The notes: generated by a model from the sequence alone, not told the origin. A stretch of DNA of 64,000 nucleotides from Euryarchaeota archaeon Ods02 (GCA_028751075.1 JAQZDA010000005.1:1-64000), one strand, 5' to 3'. Shown: positions 35,000-47,360, counted from the stretch's first letter. Numbers and translations: made by a program.

Positions 35000-36067
35000 A
35001 TGGTTGACGAAGCGTTCGTCGCCGAGATGAAGGAGAAAGCTCTCCGCGGCGAAGGCGTCACGGAGGAGGAGGCGCTGGAGCTCGCGGACGCCCCCGTCGA
35101 CGTCGTCGTCAGGTCCGCCGACGAGATACGGGAAGGTAACATGGGCGACGGAGTCGACACCTGCAGCATCATCAACGCGAAGAGCGGTAACTGCGCGGAG
35201 GACTGCGGGTTCTGCGCGCAGAGCAAGCACTTCGACACGGGCATCGACGAGTACGACTACCTCGAACCCGACGAGATCGTGGAGGCGGCGAAGCGCGCGG
35301 AGGCCGACGGCGCCAACCGGTTCGGCGTCGTAGTCGCCGAACGCGGCATCGACAGCGAACGACGGCCCAAGGAGTTCGAGAAGGTTCTGGAGTCCATACG
35401 ACGCATACGCGACGAGACCGACATCGAACCCGACGCCTCCCTCGGCCTCATCACCGAGGAAGAAGCCAGGGAGCTACGTGAAGCGGGGTTGAAGCACTTC
35501 AACCACAACATCGAGACCGCGCCCTCGTACTTCGACGAGGTCGTCTCCACCCACGACTTCGAGGACCGCATCAGAGCCATCGAGGTCGCGCAGGACGCGG
35601 GTCTGAAGGTCTGCGCAGGCGTCATCTTCGGGATGGGTGAATCCGTGGAACACCGCGTCGAGGCCGCCGTCGCCCTGAGGGACGTCGGCGTCGACACCGT
35701 ACCCGTCAACGTCCTCAACCCCGTGCCCGGCACGCCGTTCGAGAACTACAGCAAGATAACCGTCGACGAGATACTGCAGGGCGTAGCGCTCTACAGGTTC
35801 CTGATGCCCCAGAAGGTCATCCGCTTGACAGGCGGCCGAGAGGAGAACCTCCGGAGCCGGCAGGGCGACGTCCTCCAGGCCGGCGCCAACGGCCTGCTCA
35901 TCGGCGACTACCTGACGACGGAGGGACAGGACCCCGAGGGCGACCGGGAGATGATAGAGAGCGTCGGCATGGAGATAAAGGACGTCGAAGGCTGCAGCGG
36001 AGGAGAGATAGAGTACGGAGACCCCGAAGGAGGCGACGCCCTCGAGGGGCGCACCGACGACGACTGA
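35000..36067 (+). CDS. bioB: Biotin synthase
   Basis: 355 residues. Radical SAM motif CAEDCGFCAQSKHF with the CxxxCxxC cluster cysteines near the N-terminus, then RFGVVVAERGIDSERRP and HNIETAPSYFDEVVSTHDFE, typical of BioB. It inserts sulfur into dethiobiotin. First gene of the biotin operon at 35000-39012. GGAG just before the ATG gives a ribosome site. Confidence 0.95.
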   Translation: MVDEAFVAEMKEKALRGEGVTEEEALELADAPVDVVVRSADEIREGNMGDGVDTCSIINAKSGNCAEDCGFCAQSKHFDTGIDEYDYLEPDEIVEAAKRAEADGANRFGVVVAERGIDSERRPKEFEKVLESIRRIRDETDIEPDASLGLITEEEARELREAGLKHFNHNIETAPSYFDEVVSTHDFEDRIRAIEVAQDAGLKVCAGVIFGMGESVEHRVEAAVALRDVGVDTVPVNVLNPVPGTPFENYSKITVDEILQGVALYRFLMPQKVIRLTGGREENLRSRQGDVLQAGANGLLIGDYLTTEGQDPEGDREMIESVGMEIKDVEGCSGGEIEYGDPEGGDALEGRTDDD

Positions 36068-36150
36068 GTCGTACGAGGGTACATAGACAGATAGACGAAC
36101 GACTCGAACACACGAAACCAAAACGAACACATCGAACATATCGAACAAAC

Positions 36151-37158
36151 ATGAGAACCGACGAACCCATCGACGTAGCGGTCTTAGGCACGGGAGGCAT
36201 AGGCAAGCGGACGCTCGAACACATCGAACACGAGGACGACGTCACGCCGGTCGCGGTCTGTGACAGCGGCGGCGTCGCCGTCGACCTCGACGGAGTGGAC
36301 TACTGCGATCTCGTGGCGGCGGACGGAGGAGCGGTGGCGCAGCAGGGCGGCAGCGAGGTCGCCGCGCTACCGGACGGCCGCTCCACCGACGACTCCATCG
36401 CCGACGTCATAGAGGTCCACGAGGAGGTCGACGCCGTCGTGATGGCGCTGCCGAACATCCCTCACTCGTTCATCCCCGACACCGTGGAACGGTTCCTCGA
36501 CGCGGGCTACAGCGGCGTCATGGTCGACGTGCTGAAACGCAGCCGCGTCATCGACTGGCTGGAGGAGATGGAGCCGGAGCTAGAGGACGCGGGAGTCACC
36601 TTCGTCTGCGGCGCGGGTGCGACGCCGGGCTTCCTCACGGGCGCCGCCGCGGTCGCGGCGCAGAGCTTCGTCGAGGTGGAGGAGATAGAGATCTGGTGGG
36701 GCGTCGGCATCGAAAGCGCGTACGAGGAGAACAGGGGCACCGTCCGCGAGGACATCGCACACCTCGACGGCTACGACCTCGAATCCGTGGCGGAGATGTC
36801 GGACGACGAGATACAGGAGGTCTTGGACGAACACGACGGCCGCTTGGAGTTCCACGACATGGAGCACGCGGACGACCGCCTGCTGGAGCGCGCGGGGTTC
36901 TGCAGCGCAGACGACGTCGAGGTCGGCGGCATCCTCGACGTCACGCAGGACGAGAAACCCACGACTACAACTGTGAAGGTCACGGGTACGACGTTCGACG
37001 GCACCACGGCGACGAACACGTTCCAGCTGGACGACGAGACGTCGATGGCGGCGAACGTCAACGGCCCCGCCATAGGGTACATGAAGGCCGGTGTGTTCTA
37101 CAACCGCAACGGGATATACGGCTTGCATGGACCCGCCGAGCTGATGCCCGGGTTCTAG
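36151..37158 (+). CDS. bioU: BioU-like saccharopine-dehydrogenase-fold enzyme in the biotin operon
   Basis: 335 residues with an N-terminal nucleotide-binding motif VAVLGTGGIGKRTLEHI and a saccharopine/amino-acid dehydrogenase-like body (ALPNIPHSFIPDTVERFLDA, GAGATPGFLTGAAAVAAQ). It sits between bioB and bioF exactly where a bioA aminotransferase would be expected, and no bioA is present. Cyanobacterial BioU makes diaminopelargonate from KAPA, using its own lysine as amino donor, and relatives are reported from haloarchaea. K129 in VDVLKRSRVIDW is one of very few lysines here and the candidate equivalent. The assignment rests on fold, length and context. Confidence 0.7.
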   Translation: MRTDEPIDVAVLGTGGIGKRTLEHIEHEDDVTPVAVCDSGGVAVDLDGVDYCDLVAADGGAVAQQGGSEVAALPDGRSTDDSIADVIEVHEEVDAVVMALPNIPHSFIPDTVERFLDAGYSGVMVDVLKRSRVIDWLEEMEPELEDAGVTFVCGAGATPGFLTGAAAVAAQSFVEVEEIEIWWGVGIESAYEENRGTVREDIAHLDGYDLESVAEMSDDEIQEVLDEHDGRLEFHDMEHADDRLLERAGFCSADDVEVGGILDVTQDEKPTTTTVKVTGTTFDGTTATNTFQLDDETSMAANVNGPAIGYMKAGVFYNRNGIYGLHGPAELMPGF

Positions 37159-37171
37159 CGGAGGACCGCCG

Positions 37172-39012
<1,841 letters not shown>

Positions 39013-39058
39013 CGAAACCGCAACCTGTTAACGCCGCCGTGTCGTCGGCTAACCCAAG

Positions 39059-39616
39059 ATGAAGGTCGTGGCGACGGTGGGACTGCCTGGAAGCGGTAAG
39101 AGCGTCTTCGAGGACGTGGCGGAGGAGCTCGACGTACCTGTCGTGTCGATGGGTGACGTCATCCGGAGGGAGGTGTCCCGTCGGGGGCTGGAGCGCACGG
39201 ACGAGAACATGGGCAGGGTCGCCGTCGAGCTTCGTGAGGAGGAGGGTGACGCCGCCGTTGCCGAGAGATGCGTCGACCTCGTCCGCGACGCTGTCGAGGA
39301 GTCGGAGTCCGACGTCGTGCTCGTCGACGGCGTCAGGGGTCAGGCGGAGGTGGAGAGGTTCCGCGACGAGTTCGGCGACGACCTTGAGGTAGTGGCTATC
39401 GAGGTTCCGTTCGACGTCAGGCTGGAGAGGCTTCGGGAGCGCGCCAGGGAGGACGACATGTCGTCGGAGGAGGAGCTTCGGCGGCGTGACGAACGCGAGA
39501 GGGGTTACGGCCTCGGGGAGGCGATGGAGGAGGCGGATATACGGGTAGAGAACCTGGGAACGATAAACGAGTTTAAAGAGGTTGTTCGTGGCATTCTGCA
39601 AGACGGCGGCCGTTAG
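39059..39616 (+). CDS. UPF0200 family P-loop kinase-like protein
   Basis: 185 residues. P-loop at the N-terminus (VVATVGLPGSGKSVFEDVAE), then VPVVSMGDVIRREVSRRGLE and VVLVDGVRGQAEVERFRDEF with LERLRERAREDDMSSEEELR and INEFKEV near the end. This matches archaeal UPF0200, a nucleotide-kinase-like family of unknown substrate. It follows the biotin operon after 46 bases, perhaps with its own promoter. Confidence 0.85.
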   Translation: MKVVATVGLPGSGKSVFEDVAEELDVPVVSMGDVIRREVSRRGLERTDENMGRVAVELREEEGDAAVAERCVDLVRDAVEESESDVVLVDGVRGQAEVERFRDEFGDDLEVVAIEVPFDVRLERLRERAREDDMSSEEELRRRDERERGYGLGEAMEEADIRVENLGTINEFKEVVRGILQDGGR

Positions 39617-39675
39617 TAGAGAGATAAGAACAAAGGTTTTTTATGTAACCGCCTTGTAGAAAGGACAGAAAGCAC

Positions 39676-39825
39676 ATGTCCAAATGCAACAGATGCGGGT
39701 CGTACGTGAGTGAAAGCTACGCCAAGGTGTTCGGAAACAACGAAGACGAGGTGTACGCCTGCCCCTCCTGTGAGCGCAGCCGCGGCATGGACACGGAAGC
39801 CAGCGGCGGAATGGTGAAGACCTGA
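39676..39825 (+). CDS. 49-residue CxxC zinc-finger micro-protein
   Basis: MSKCNRCGSYVSESYAKVFG then NNEDEVYACPSCERSRGMD: two knuckles CxxC...CxxC. The layout matches the many small haloarchaeal zinc-finger proteins (DUF7563-like) that start with M-x-x-C-x-x-C-G-S-x-V. Probably a nucleic-acid or protein-binding micro-protein. The 183 bases after it hold nothing that I can support. Confidence 0.8.
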   Translation: MSKCNRCGSYVSESYAKVFGNNEDEVYACPSCERSRGMDTEASGGMVKT

Positions 39826-40008
39826 CGTATCGGCCCGACACAGCTGACCCGAACCGGTAACACAGACGCACCCGTCGCTGTCACCCACCTGCCCCCTCGA
39901 TCTCGCGTTTGGAACAGTTCTCGCCGCCGACATACCCGCCCTGAAGCTCTCTGAAGCTACATCTGTAACGTACAGCTATAAACCTGTAGAGCGGCTACGA
40001 CCTACAAG

Positions 40009-40770
40009 ATGGAATCTCTCTGTAGAGACGTCGCCGACGCCGTACAGGAGGCGGTGGAGCCGATGGCCGGCAGGGAAGCCGCCGGCGAGGTCATGGGGAT
40101 GGGCGCCGACGGAACCCCGACGAAACGCATAGACGAAGCGGCGGAGGAAGCCGCGCTCGAGGTCTTCGAAGAACACGGCGACATCCGTGTCGTCAGCGAG
40201 GAGTTCGGCAGCGTAAGCTACGGAGACCCCATCTACACCGTAGCCATGGACCCCCTCGACGGCACCTACAACGCCTCCAAAGGCATACCGCTGTACGCCG
40301 TCAGCCTCGCCGTCGCCGACGGAGACACCGTCGAAGACGTCTTCTACAGCTACGTACGCGAGCTCAACACCGGCCGAACCTACACCGCTCGACAGGGCGA
40401 AGGCGCGGAGTTCAACGGCAACCCCATCGAGGTCACGAACGGAGTCGGCACAGACGAGATGACCGTCGGAGGAGTCTACAACATCGAGCACTTCGACCCC
40501 GGCGTCTTCGACCGCGTCCGCCTGCTCGGCTGCAGCAGCCTAGAGATGTGCTACGTAGCCGCCGGCCGCCTCCATGGCTTCGTCGACATGCGCGCCTACC
40601 TCCGCGTCCTCGACTTCGCCGCAGCCAAGCTCGCCATAGAGGAAGCCGGCGGCAAGGTCACCACCGGCGGCGGCGACAGGATAGACGAGAAGCTCGAAGC
40701 CGACCGACGGAGCAGCGTCGTCGCAGCCGCACCCGACAGCCACAAAGCCATCATGGAGGTCGTGCGATGA
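40009..40770 (+). CDS. Inositol monophosphatase-family phosphatase / archaeal fructose-1,6-bisphosphatase
   Basis: 253 residues. The metal-binding motifs are VVSEEFGS, MDPLDGTYNASKGIPLYAVS and the C-terminal RVLDFAAAKLAIEEAGG, typical of the archaeal IMPase/FBPase family. It hydrolyses inositol phosphate or fructose bisphosphate. The stop overlaps the NAD kinase start (ATGA); in other archaea the two are fused or adjacent, which supports the assignment. Confidence 0.9.
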   Translation: MESLCRDVADAVQEAVEPMAGREAAGEVMGMGADGTPTKRIDEAAEEAALEVFEEHGDIRVVSEEFGSVSYGDPIYTVAMDPLDGTYNASKGIPLYAVSLAVADGDTVEDVFYSYVRELNTGRTYTARQGEGAEFNGNPIEVTNGVGTDEMTVGGVYNIEHFDPGVFDRVRLLGCSSLEMCYVAAGRLHGFVDMRAYLRVLDFAAAKLAIEEAGGKVTTGGGDRIDEKLEADRRSSVVAAAPDSHKAIMEVVR

Positions 40771-41663
40771 CCGCCGACGACGGAGACAGAGTCAGGGACG
40801 TCGACACCGTCGGCGTCGTCTCCTACTACGTCCGCGGCGACGACTACGTACCACGCAGCGACAGCGAGAACCACCGCATCGACCGCTCCACCGAGATCGT
40901 GGAAGCCATCACCGAACACCTCAGAGGCCAGGACGTCAGCTGCCTCCTGAACCAGGAAGCCGCCGACGGCCTCAGCGAAGAAGGAGTCGCCGTCTCCACG
41001 ATGGCGGAGCAGGCGGACTTCGTCGTCACCGTCGGAGGAGACGGCACCGTCCTCCGCGCCCTCGGCGCCATGAACCCCCCCGTGCCCATCCTCGGCGTCA
41101 ACACCGGACGCGTCGGCTTCCTCGCAGACGTCGAACCCCCGGACGCAGTCGACGCCCTGGACGAGGCGCTCCAGGGCTTCCAGGTGGAACGCCGCGGCCG
41201 GCTCTCCGTCGAGGTCAACGGCGAACCCCTGCCGCCCGCGCTCAACGAGACCGTCATCGTCACCAGTCGACCGGCGAAGATCATGGCGTTCGACGTCTAC
41301 CACGACGGAGACGAGGTCGAATCCATGCGCAGCGACGGAGTCGTCGTCGCCACACCGACGGGGTCGACGGCGTACAGCATGAGCGCCGGCGGCCCCCTCG
41401 TCGACCCACGCGTCGACGCCCGCCTCGTGGTGCCGCTCGCGCCCTTCCGAATCAACGTCGCACCCTGGGTGCTCGGCATGGACGGCGAGACCACCGTCGT
41501 ACCCACACGGATCGAGAAGAACGCATCCGTCGTCGTAGACGGCGCAGACCTCGCCGACGTCGGCCGCGGAGACGAGGTCACCTTCGGACGCGCCGACACC
41601 GACGCCCTGTTCGTCGACACCGGACTGACGTTCTTCGAACGAGTGCAGGAGAAGCTCTACTGA
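40767..41663 (+). CDS. nadK: NAD kinase
   Basis: 298 residues from ATG 40767, which overlaps the phosphatase stop. The NAD kinase motif VVTVGGDGTVLRALGAM and downstream ILGVNTGRVGFLADVEP, SDGVVVATPTGSTAYSMSAG and TRIEKNASVVVDG are all present. It makes NADP from NAD. Longer frames upstream are antisense or out-of-frame readings of the phosphatase gene. Confidence 0.95.
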   Translation: MTADDGDRVRDVDTVGVVSYYVRGDDYVPRSDSENHRIDRSTEIVEAITEHLRGQDVSCLLNQEAADGLSEEGVAVSTMAEQADFVVTVGGDGTVLRALGAMNPPVPILGVNTGRVGFLADVEPPDAVDALDEALQGFQVERRGRLSVEVNGEPLPPALNETVIVTSRPAKIMAFDVYHDGDEVESMRSDGVVVATPTGSTAYSMSAGGPLVDPRVDARLVVPLAPFRINVAPWVLGMDGETTVVPTRIEKNASVVVDGADLADVGRGDEVTFGRADTDALFVDTGLTFFERVQEKLY

Positions 41664-41738
41664 CCCTCCGCCGCGCAGTCCCGACCGCAGACAATAGACC
41701 GCGCAAGAGTTTTTGGAGACGCCGACGACCGCTGACAC

Positions 41739-42134
41739 ATGGTTGGCGGATACATCGACCACACGATGATACGCGTCGAGGACCGCGAGGAAAGCGTGGA
41801 GTGGTACCGCGACAAGCTCGACTGGGTGGTGCACCGGGAGAGCGGCGGCAGCGACTTCGACCTAATCTTCATGGGACCCGAGGACGCCGGCGGCCGCGAA
41901 CACCTCATCGAGCTCACGTACAACCACCCCGACCCCGAACCACGGGAGTACGAACTCGGGGACGCCTGGGGGCACTTCGCCGTCGCCGTCGACGACGTCC
42001 ACGAAGCCTACAGAGAGCTGATGAACCGCGGCGTCGACGACTACCGCGACCCCCAGAGCTGCGGCGGCAGCTACGCCTTCGTCCGGGACCCCGACGGCCA
42101 CGAGATAGAGCTCGTGGAACGCAGCGACGTCTGA
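41739..42134 (+). CDS. VOC (glyoxalase I-like) family protein
   Basis: 131 residues, one vicinal-oxygen-chelate unit pair: HTMIRVEDREESVEWYRDKL, EHLIELTYNHP, HFAVAVDDVHEAYRELMNRG and the end FVRDPDGHEIELVE. The metal ligands of lactoylglutathione lyases (H8, E, H, E) look conserved. It may detoxify methylglyoxal, but the family is diverse. Preceded by a T-rich TATA-like element near 41708. Confidence 0.88.
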   Translation: MVGGYIDHTMIRVEDREESVEWYRDKLDWVVHRESGGSDFDLIFMGPEDAGGREHLIELTYNHPDPEPREYELGDAWGHFAVAVDDVHEAYRELMNRGVDDYRDPQSCGGSYAFVRDPDGHEIELVERSDV

Positions 42135-42195
42135 CCTAACCCGTCAGAGACTCATCCACGTAACATCTAAATGCCTGGCTGGAATAGCCGGGAGT

Positions 42196-42522
42196 ATGGA
42201 GACGGTGGAGTCAGCCGCGGTCGGCGACCTCGCTCTAGCCACCGCCTTCGAAGAATCGAGCTACCTCGTCTTCGCCTTCGCGCTCATGTTCGGACTTATG
42301 GCGTTCCACATCGCCTGGATGGCGAAGAACAGGGGAGAACGCCGGAATCAGGAGAAGGGTCAGCCGGTGGACGCCGAGGAAGACGGCATGGTCGTCTGCC
42401 CCGAATGCTCCAGCCCCACCGAGGTCGAGTACAGGTACTGCCAGCACTGCGTCGCCGACCTCGGCAGCAGCTTCGTAGACCTCGGCGGAGAAGACGGCGG
42501 CGAACGCAGCGGGATGTTCTAG
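42196..42522 (+). CDS. Membrane-anchored zinc-ribbon protein
   Basis: 108 residues. One hydrophobic helix (about 22-41, SYLVFAFALMFGLMAFHIAW) is followed by basic residues and a zinc ribbon VVCPECSSPTEVEYRYCQHC (CxxC-x12-CxxC). Similar small proteins are frequent in haloarchaea. Function unknown. Confidence 0.75.
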   Translation: METVESAAVGDLALATAFEESSYLVFAFALMFGLMAFHIAWMAKNRGERRNQEKGQPVDAEEDGMVVCPECSSPTEVEYRYCQHCVADLGSSFVDLGGEDGGERSGMF

Positions 42523-42641
42523 ACGTCGAGAGCCCGAGACCCTGCCCTACACCCCTTAGAGCTATTCTACCGTCGACTCCGCCCCTCCAACCCAGACGTT
42601 TTTGACTGTGGAGCCCTTACGTGTAACCGGAGCTACAATCC

Positions 42642-42803
42642 ATGGGGATGGGCGCCTACGACGAAAGCGAACAGAACAGAAGAGAGGAGAACAAGGACGT
42701 GGAAGACGACAGCGAAGCGATAACTACCACGAAGTACGACGGCGAGGTCTCCTACGACACACCCGAAAGCGTCGACGACCTCCTCGACAACTTCCAGGGC
42801 TGA
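42642..42803 (+). CDS. DUF5786 family micro-protein
   Basis: 53 residues: MGMGAYDESEQNRREENKD, then EVSYDTPESVDDLLDNFQG. The start M-G-x-G-x-Y-D-E-S-E-Q and the end with a short acidic helix match the haloarchaeal DUF5786 family, so the first of the two ATGs is the start. Function unknown. It stands alone, with 114 bases to the ABC operon. Confidence 0.8.
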   Translation: MGMGAYDESEQNRREENKDVEDDSEAITTTKYDGEVSYDTPESVDDLLDNFQG

Positions 42804-42917
42804 CGTCTACGGTTTACCTCCGCCGCCGACGATGGAGCCTCCCGAAACCGGCTGCAGCCGATGCAGTCGCCGCAGTTCCACATCGTTTAACACCGCGTAG
42901 CCGGCGGTTCAACCTGG

Positions 42918-43879
<962 letters not shown>

Positions 43880-43883
<4 letters not shown>

Positions 43884-44680
43884 ACATCGGCGGCGCCTCC
43901 GCGTCGATACCGTTCACCACGGGGTTCCGGACCCTGATGCGTCGGGAGATCCTCAGGTACATCCGTCGACCGAGGAACACCTTCATGCCGCCGCTCATCA
44001 CGAACGTACTGTACTTCAGCGTCTTCGGAGTCATCCTCGGCGAACGCGTCGGCACCGTCCTCGGAGTCGAGTACATACTGTTCCTCCTGCCCGGCCTCGT
44101 CGTCCTCGGCGCGATATCGAACTCGTTCGAGAACAGCAGCTTCTCGATATTCCACGGCCGATGGAACGAGTACATACACGCCACGGTGACGTCGCCGCTG
44201 AGCTACACCGAGATGGTGTTAGCGTACGTCCTGTCGAGCGCGCTCCGCGGCGTCATAATCGGCGTCCTCATCGCGTTAGTCGGCGCGGTGTTCATACGAC
44301 CCGTACCAGTCGAACACCCCGTCTACCTCGTCGCGTTCATGGCCGTCATCACCACGCTGTTCGCCGCGCTCGGAGTCATCGGCGGACTCTGGGCCCGTGA
44401 CTTCGACTACCTCACCGTGATGAACCAGTTCATCCTCCGCCCCCTCGTGTTCTTCGGCGGCGTCTTCTACAGCATCCGCGAGCTACCCCGCACCTGGGAG
44501 CTCGTCAGCCTGCTGAACCCCATGGTCTACATGGTGAACGGCGTCAGATACGGCTTCCTCGGACCAGAAGCCGTCGACGTCGGACCCAACGTCGCACTCG
44601 TCGTGCTGACGACCGCGACCGTCGTCGTCGTCGCGTTCGACATCTATCTGTTCCACCGCGGATACGGCTTGACGGAGTAA
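43880..44680 (+). CDS. ABC-2 type transporter permease
   Basis: 266 residues from TTG 43880, inside the end of the ATPase gene, with GGAGG about 6 bases upstream. Six hydrophobic helices (from about residue 36 on) and the ABC-2 signature region FFGGVFYSIRELPRTWELVS then LLNPMVYMVNGVRYGFLG. The last 14 codons (YLFHRGYGLTE-stop) are repeated in the chimeric remnant at 45756-45974, showing that the duplicated segment began inside this gene. Confidence 0.93.
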
Positions 44681-44781
44681 CTAGCTCTTGGAAAACTTCA
44701 TACCGTGTTCCTCGTGCGTCAGTGCTCCAGCCCGAAAATAACAGCTTCATTTTAAGTGGCCAAGAAAAGTACAGTACACCC

Positions 44782-45477
44782 GTGAACAGAAGGGCGTTCT
44801 TGTCTACACTCCCGTCACTGTCTCTCGCCGGATGTATAGAACGGTTCGGTGAAAGCGAACCCGAACACGTGAACGGTGGAGAGCCATCCTTGAACTTAAC
44901 ACAGACACACGAGGACCCTGAAACACCAGAGCTTACCTTCGAAGCCGAAATGGTGCGACCGAGACCGACGGCGGAGGCTCCGCCATCGTTCAGAGTAGGT
45001 GTAAGGAACGACACAGACGACGTAGTGTTCCTACCGGAGGGTGTATTCCAGTCTACCATCACCGGCCCCCTATACATCGGAGGAGGGTACTCAAGTCACG
45101 AAGAAGATCCGGAGTGTTGGAACGGTTGGGGTCCATCTTACTTCGGCGGAAGTCCCTCGGTTTTCCTCGAACCAGGGGAATGGAGGTACGACGAAAAAGC
45201 AGTGGTTAACCTGGCAGACACTGGCTTCGTAAGAGAGTTGATAGAAAGGGATGAGATAGACACCGACACAGACGAGCTAGAGTCATGTTATCCATCAGGG
45301 AGATACGGTTTCCAGACGGATTACAGACCCCACAGCACTATGAAGTCCGAAGACCAGTCAGCACCCATCGTCTCCGACAACAGAACAGTAATCGACGACA
45401 ACGACGGAACGATGATAGAGAAAGACGAAGAAATATCCTCGTTTACCTGGGGGATCGAGATAACAGTTGAGAACTGA
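44782..45477 (+). CDS. Tat lipoprotein, first copy of a duplicated pair
   Basis: 231 residues from GTG 44782 (NRRAFLSTLPSLSLAGC, twin-arginine and lipobox C18). Translation from 44722 would run through the promoter (ATTTTAAG near 44750). Acidic beta-type protein with FEAEMVRPRPTAEAPPSFRV, DDVVFLPEGVFQSTITGPLY, CWNGWGPSYFGG, CYPSGRYGF and a final FTWGIEITVE. Its paralog at 46021 keeps the CW..., CYP.G.Y.F and FTWG.E blocks. Surface lipoprotein of unknown function. Confidence 0.82.
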   Translation: MNRRAFLSTLPSLSLAGCIERFGESEPEHVNGGEPSLNLTQTHEDPETPELTFEAEMVRPRPTAEAPPSFRVGVRNDTDDVVFLPEGVFQSTITGPLYIGGGYSSHEEDPECWNGWGPSYFGGSPSVFLEPGEWRYDEKAVVNLADTGFVRELIERDEIDTDTDELESCYPSGRYGFQTDYRPHSTMKSEDQSAPIVSDNRTVIDDNDGTMIEKDEEISSFTWGIEITVEN

Positions 45478-45755
45478 CCAAACAAGGACAGATTCCCCGG
45501 GGAAGCATCATCGTCGTTCGAACCCAAGAAGTGAACCCCCCCTCTACCGTTCCTAACCCCTAGCAAGGCTCAACCACTGACCTGCAGTCGAACAGTCAGA
45601 GCACCGGCTGCGACGGCATCCCTAAACCGCAGATAGACAAGACCGCTGCATGGTACTAAACAAACGACAGAATACAGCACCCAACACAAGAAAGCCCCAG
45701 TAACCACGCCCGCCGAACTGCTTCCGAAGAACGCATACACCACCGACTCCACCCC

Positions 45756-45974
45756 ATGCAGCTAAGCTGGAGCCAACGCGAGCTAACCCATCTCGCCGTC
45801 GCCTGGCTCGCGCTCTGCTGGGTTCGCCCTCCTCCTCGAAGGCCCGATAGCACACGTCACCGACCCCGACCCACGCACCCTCTCCCGACGTTCATACTCG
45901 CTTTCGCTTCCGCCGGCACGGGGTTCCTGTTCGACGTCTGGCTGTTCCACCGCGGATACGGCTTGACGGAGTGA
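45756..45974 (+). pseudogene. Chimeric scar: M50-protease 5' end joined to ABC-permease 3' end
   Basis: The first 150 bases repeat the start of the protease gene at 46731 (MQLSWSQRELTHLAVAWLAL, later PTFILAFASAGTGFL), with small indels in between. At about 45925 the sequence switches to the permease end (WLFHRGYGLTE-stop, as at 44645-44680). This is the exact joint expected of a tandem duplication running from inside the permease to inside the protease. The 45478-45755 gap before it holds only about 40 bases resembling the protease upstream region and otherwise nothing that I can support. Confidence 0.85.
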
Positions 45975-46020
45975 CGGGACGCCTAACCATTAACAGCCCG
46001 TCCATCCTACGTGTTCACGG

Positions 46021-46662
46021 ATGCACCGACGCACGCTGCTCGCCACGCTACCAGCCGCCATCGCGCTGACTGGCTGCGTCGACGTCGCCGACACCCCGCC
46101 CGACGACGAGGAACACCAGGGCGACGACCGCGATGTAGAGGACCGGAACGGCGACGTAGAGGTGACCGTCGAGGACACGACGCCGGACGACGTCACCCTC
46201 GAGTTTGAGGTCGAGGTCGTACAGGGCGCGATCACGGACGAAGCTCCACCCACGATAGAGGTCGAAGTCTTCAACGTAGGTGACAAACCGGTCATCCTGA
46301 GGACAGGAACTCATCTGTTCATGCCCCACTCGATCGCTGGTGAAACCGATGAACAACCCGTCCTGCTCGGTTTCGAGGATACACCGGAGTACGACAAAGA
46401 CACCGATTGCTGGCGCGCGCCCGGAGTCAGGTACTTCCACGGAAACAGATGGCTAGTGCTGGAGCCCGGAGAGAGCGACGGCATCACCAAGGCGCTAGCC
46501 ACCCGCGAAGACACCGACGGATGCTACCCCGCCGGAACCTACAGGTTCGAAGACAGCTACGAGGTAGAAGACATCGACGAAGGAACCTCCGACGACCAGC
46601 CCCGACCGGGCCAACCCATCGCGGAGTTCACCTGGGGCTTCGAGCTGGAGATACACGGCTGA
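46021..46662 (+). CDS. Tat lipoprotein, second copy of a duplicated pair
   Basis: 213 residues. MHRRTLLATLPAAIALTGC is a short twin-arginine signal with lipobox C19. The mature part parallels the lipoprotein at 44782: EFEVEVVQGAITDEAPPTIE, KPVILRTGTHLFMP, DCWRAPGVRYFHG, CYPAGTYRF and FTWGFELEIHG. Cysteines in DCW and GCYP are shared and may pair. The gene follows a copy of the permease end by 46 bases, as its sister follows the real permease. Function unknown. Confidence 0.85.
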   Translation: MHRRTLLATLPAAIALTGCVDVADTPPDDEEHQGDDRDVEDRNGDVEVTVEDTTPDDVTLEFEVEVVQGAITDEAPPTIEVEVFNVGDKPVILRTGTHLFMPHSIAGETDEQPVLLGFEDTPEYDKDTDCWRAPGVRYFHGNRWLVLEPGESDGITKALATREDTDGCYPAGTYRFEDSYEVEDIDEGTSDDQPRPGQPIAEFTWGFELEIHG

Positions 46663-46730
46663 AACCACGCGCCGACGCAGGCCGCCGTCTTCCGAAGGAA
46701 GCATACCCGTACACCACCGACCTCCTCCAT

Positions 46731-47345
46731 ATGCAGCTAAGCTGGAGCCAACGCGAGCTAACCCATCTCGCCGTCGCATGGCTCGCCCTCAGCCTCGGCT
46801 TCGCCCTCCTCCTCGAAGGCCCCATCCACCACGTCAGCCAGCTCGACCCACGCACCTTGGCGCCGACGTTCGCCCTGGCGTTCGTCACCGCGGGCACGGG
46901 GTTCCTGCTGCACGAGCTCGCGCACAAGGTCGCCGCACAGCGGTATGGCTTCTGGGCGGAGTTCCGCGCCGACTTCCGGATGCTCGCGCTCGCCGTCGTC
47001 AGCGGCGCGCTCGGCTTCCTTTTCGCCGCACCCGGCGCCGTCGAGATACGCAGCCGCCGCGGCATCACCCGCCGACAGAACGGATTGACCGCCGTCGCCG
47101 GCCCCGTCACCAACCTCGCCTTGTTCGCCTTCTTCGCGCCGCTCGCGCTGGTCTTCACCACGGGGTTGCTCGGCCGAGTGATGGCGTTCGGCGCGTTGAT
47201 AAACGCCTTCCTCGCCGCCTTCAACATGCTGCCTTACGGACCCCTCGACGGCAGGAAGGTGAAGGAATGGAGCCTCCCCGTCTTCGCCGCGGTGTTCGCC
47301 GTGTCGGCGGCGTTGACGTTGTACTCGTTCCTGTATCTGCTGTAG
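46731..47345 (+). CDS. M50/S2P-like membrane metalloprotease
   Basis: 204 residues and four to six hydrophobic segments. The zinc motif HELAHK (H61-E62-x-x-H65) lies at the end of a helix, and a second motif, FNMLPYGPLDGRKVKEWS, supplies the Asp of the site-2 protease fold. Such small proteins cleave in or near the membrane; the target is unknown. The first 150 bases and about 40 bases of upstream sequence are duplicated at 45720-45905. Confidence 0.88.
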   Translation: MQLSWSQRELTHLAVAWLALSLGFALLLEGPIHHVSQLDPRTLAPTFALAFVTAGTGFLLHELAHKVAAQRYGFWAEFRADFRMLALAVVSGALGFLFAAPGAVEIRSRRGITRRQNGLTAVAGPVTNLALFAFFAPLALVFTTGLLGRVMAFGALINAFLAAFNMLPYGPLDGRKVKEWSLPVFAAVFAVSAALTLYSFLYLL

Positions 47346-47360
47346 AAAGTCGGATTCCGA

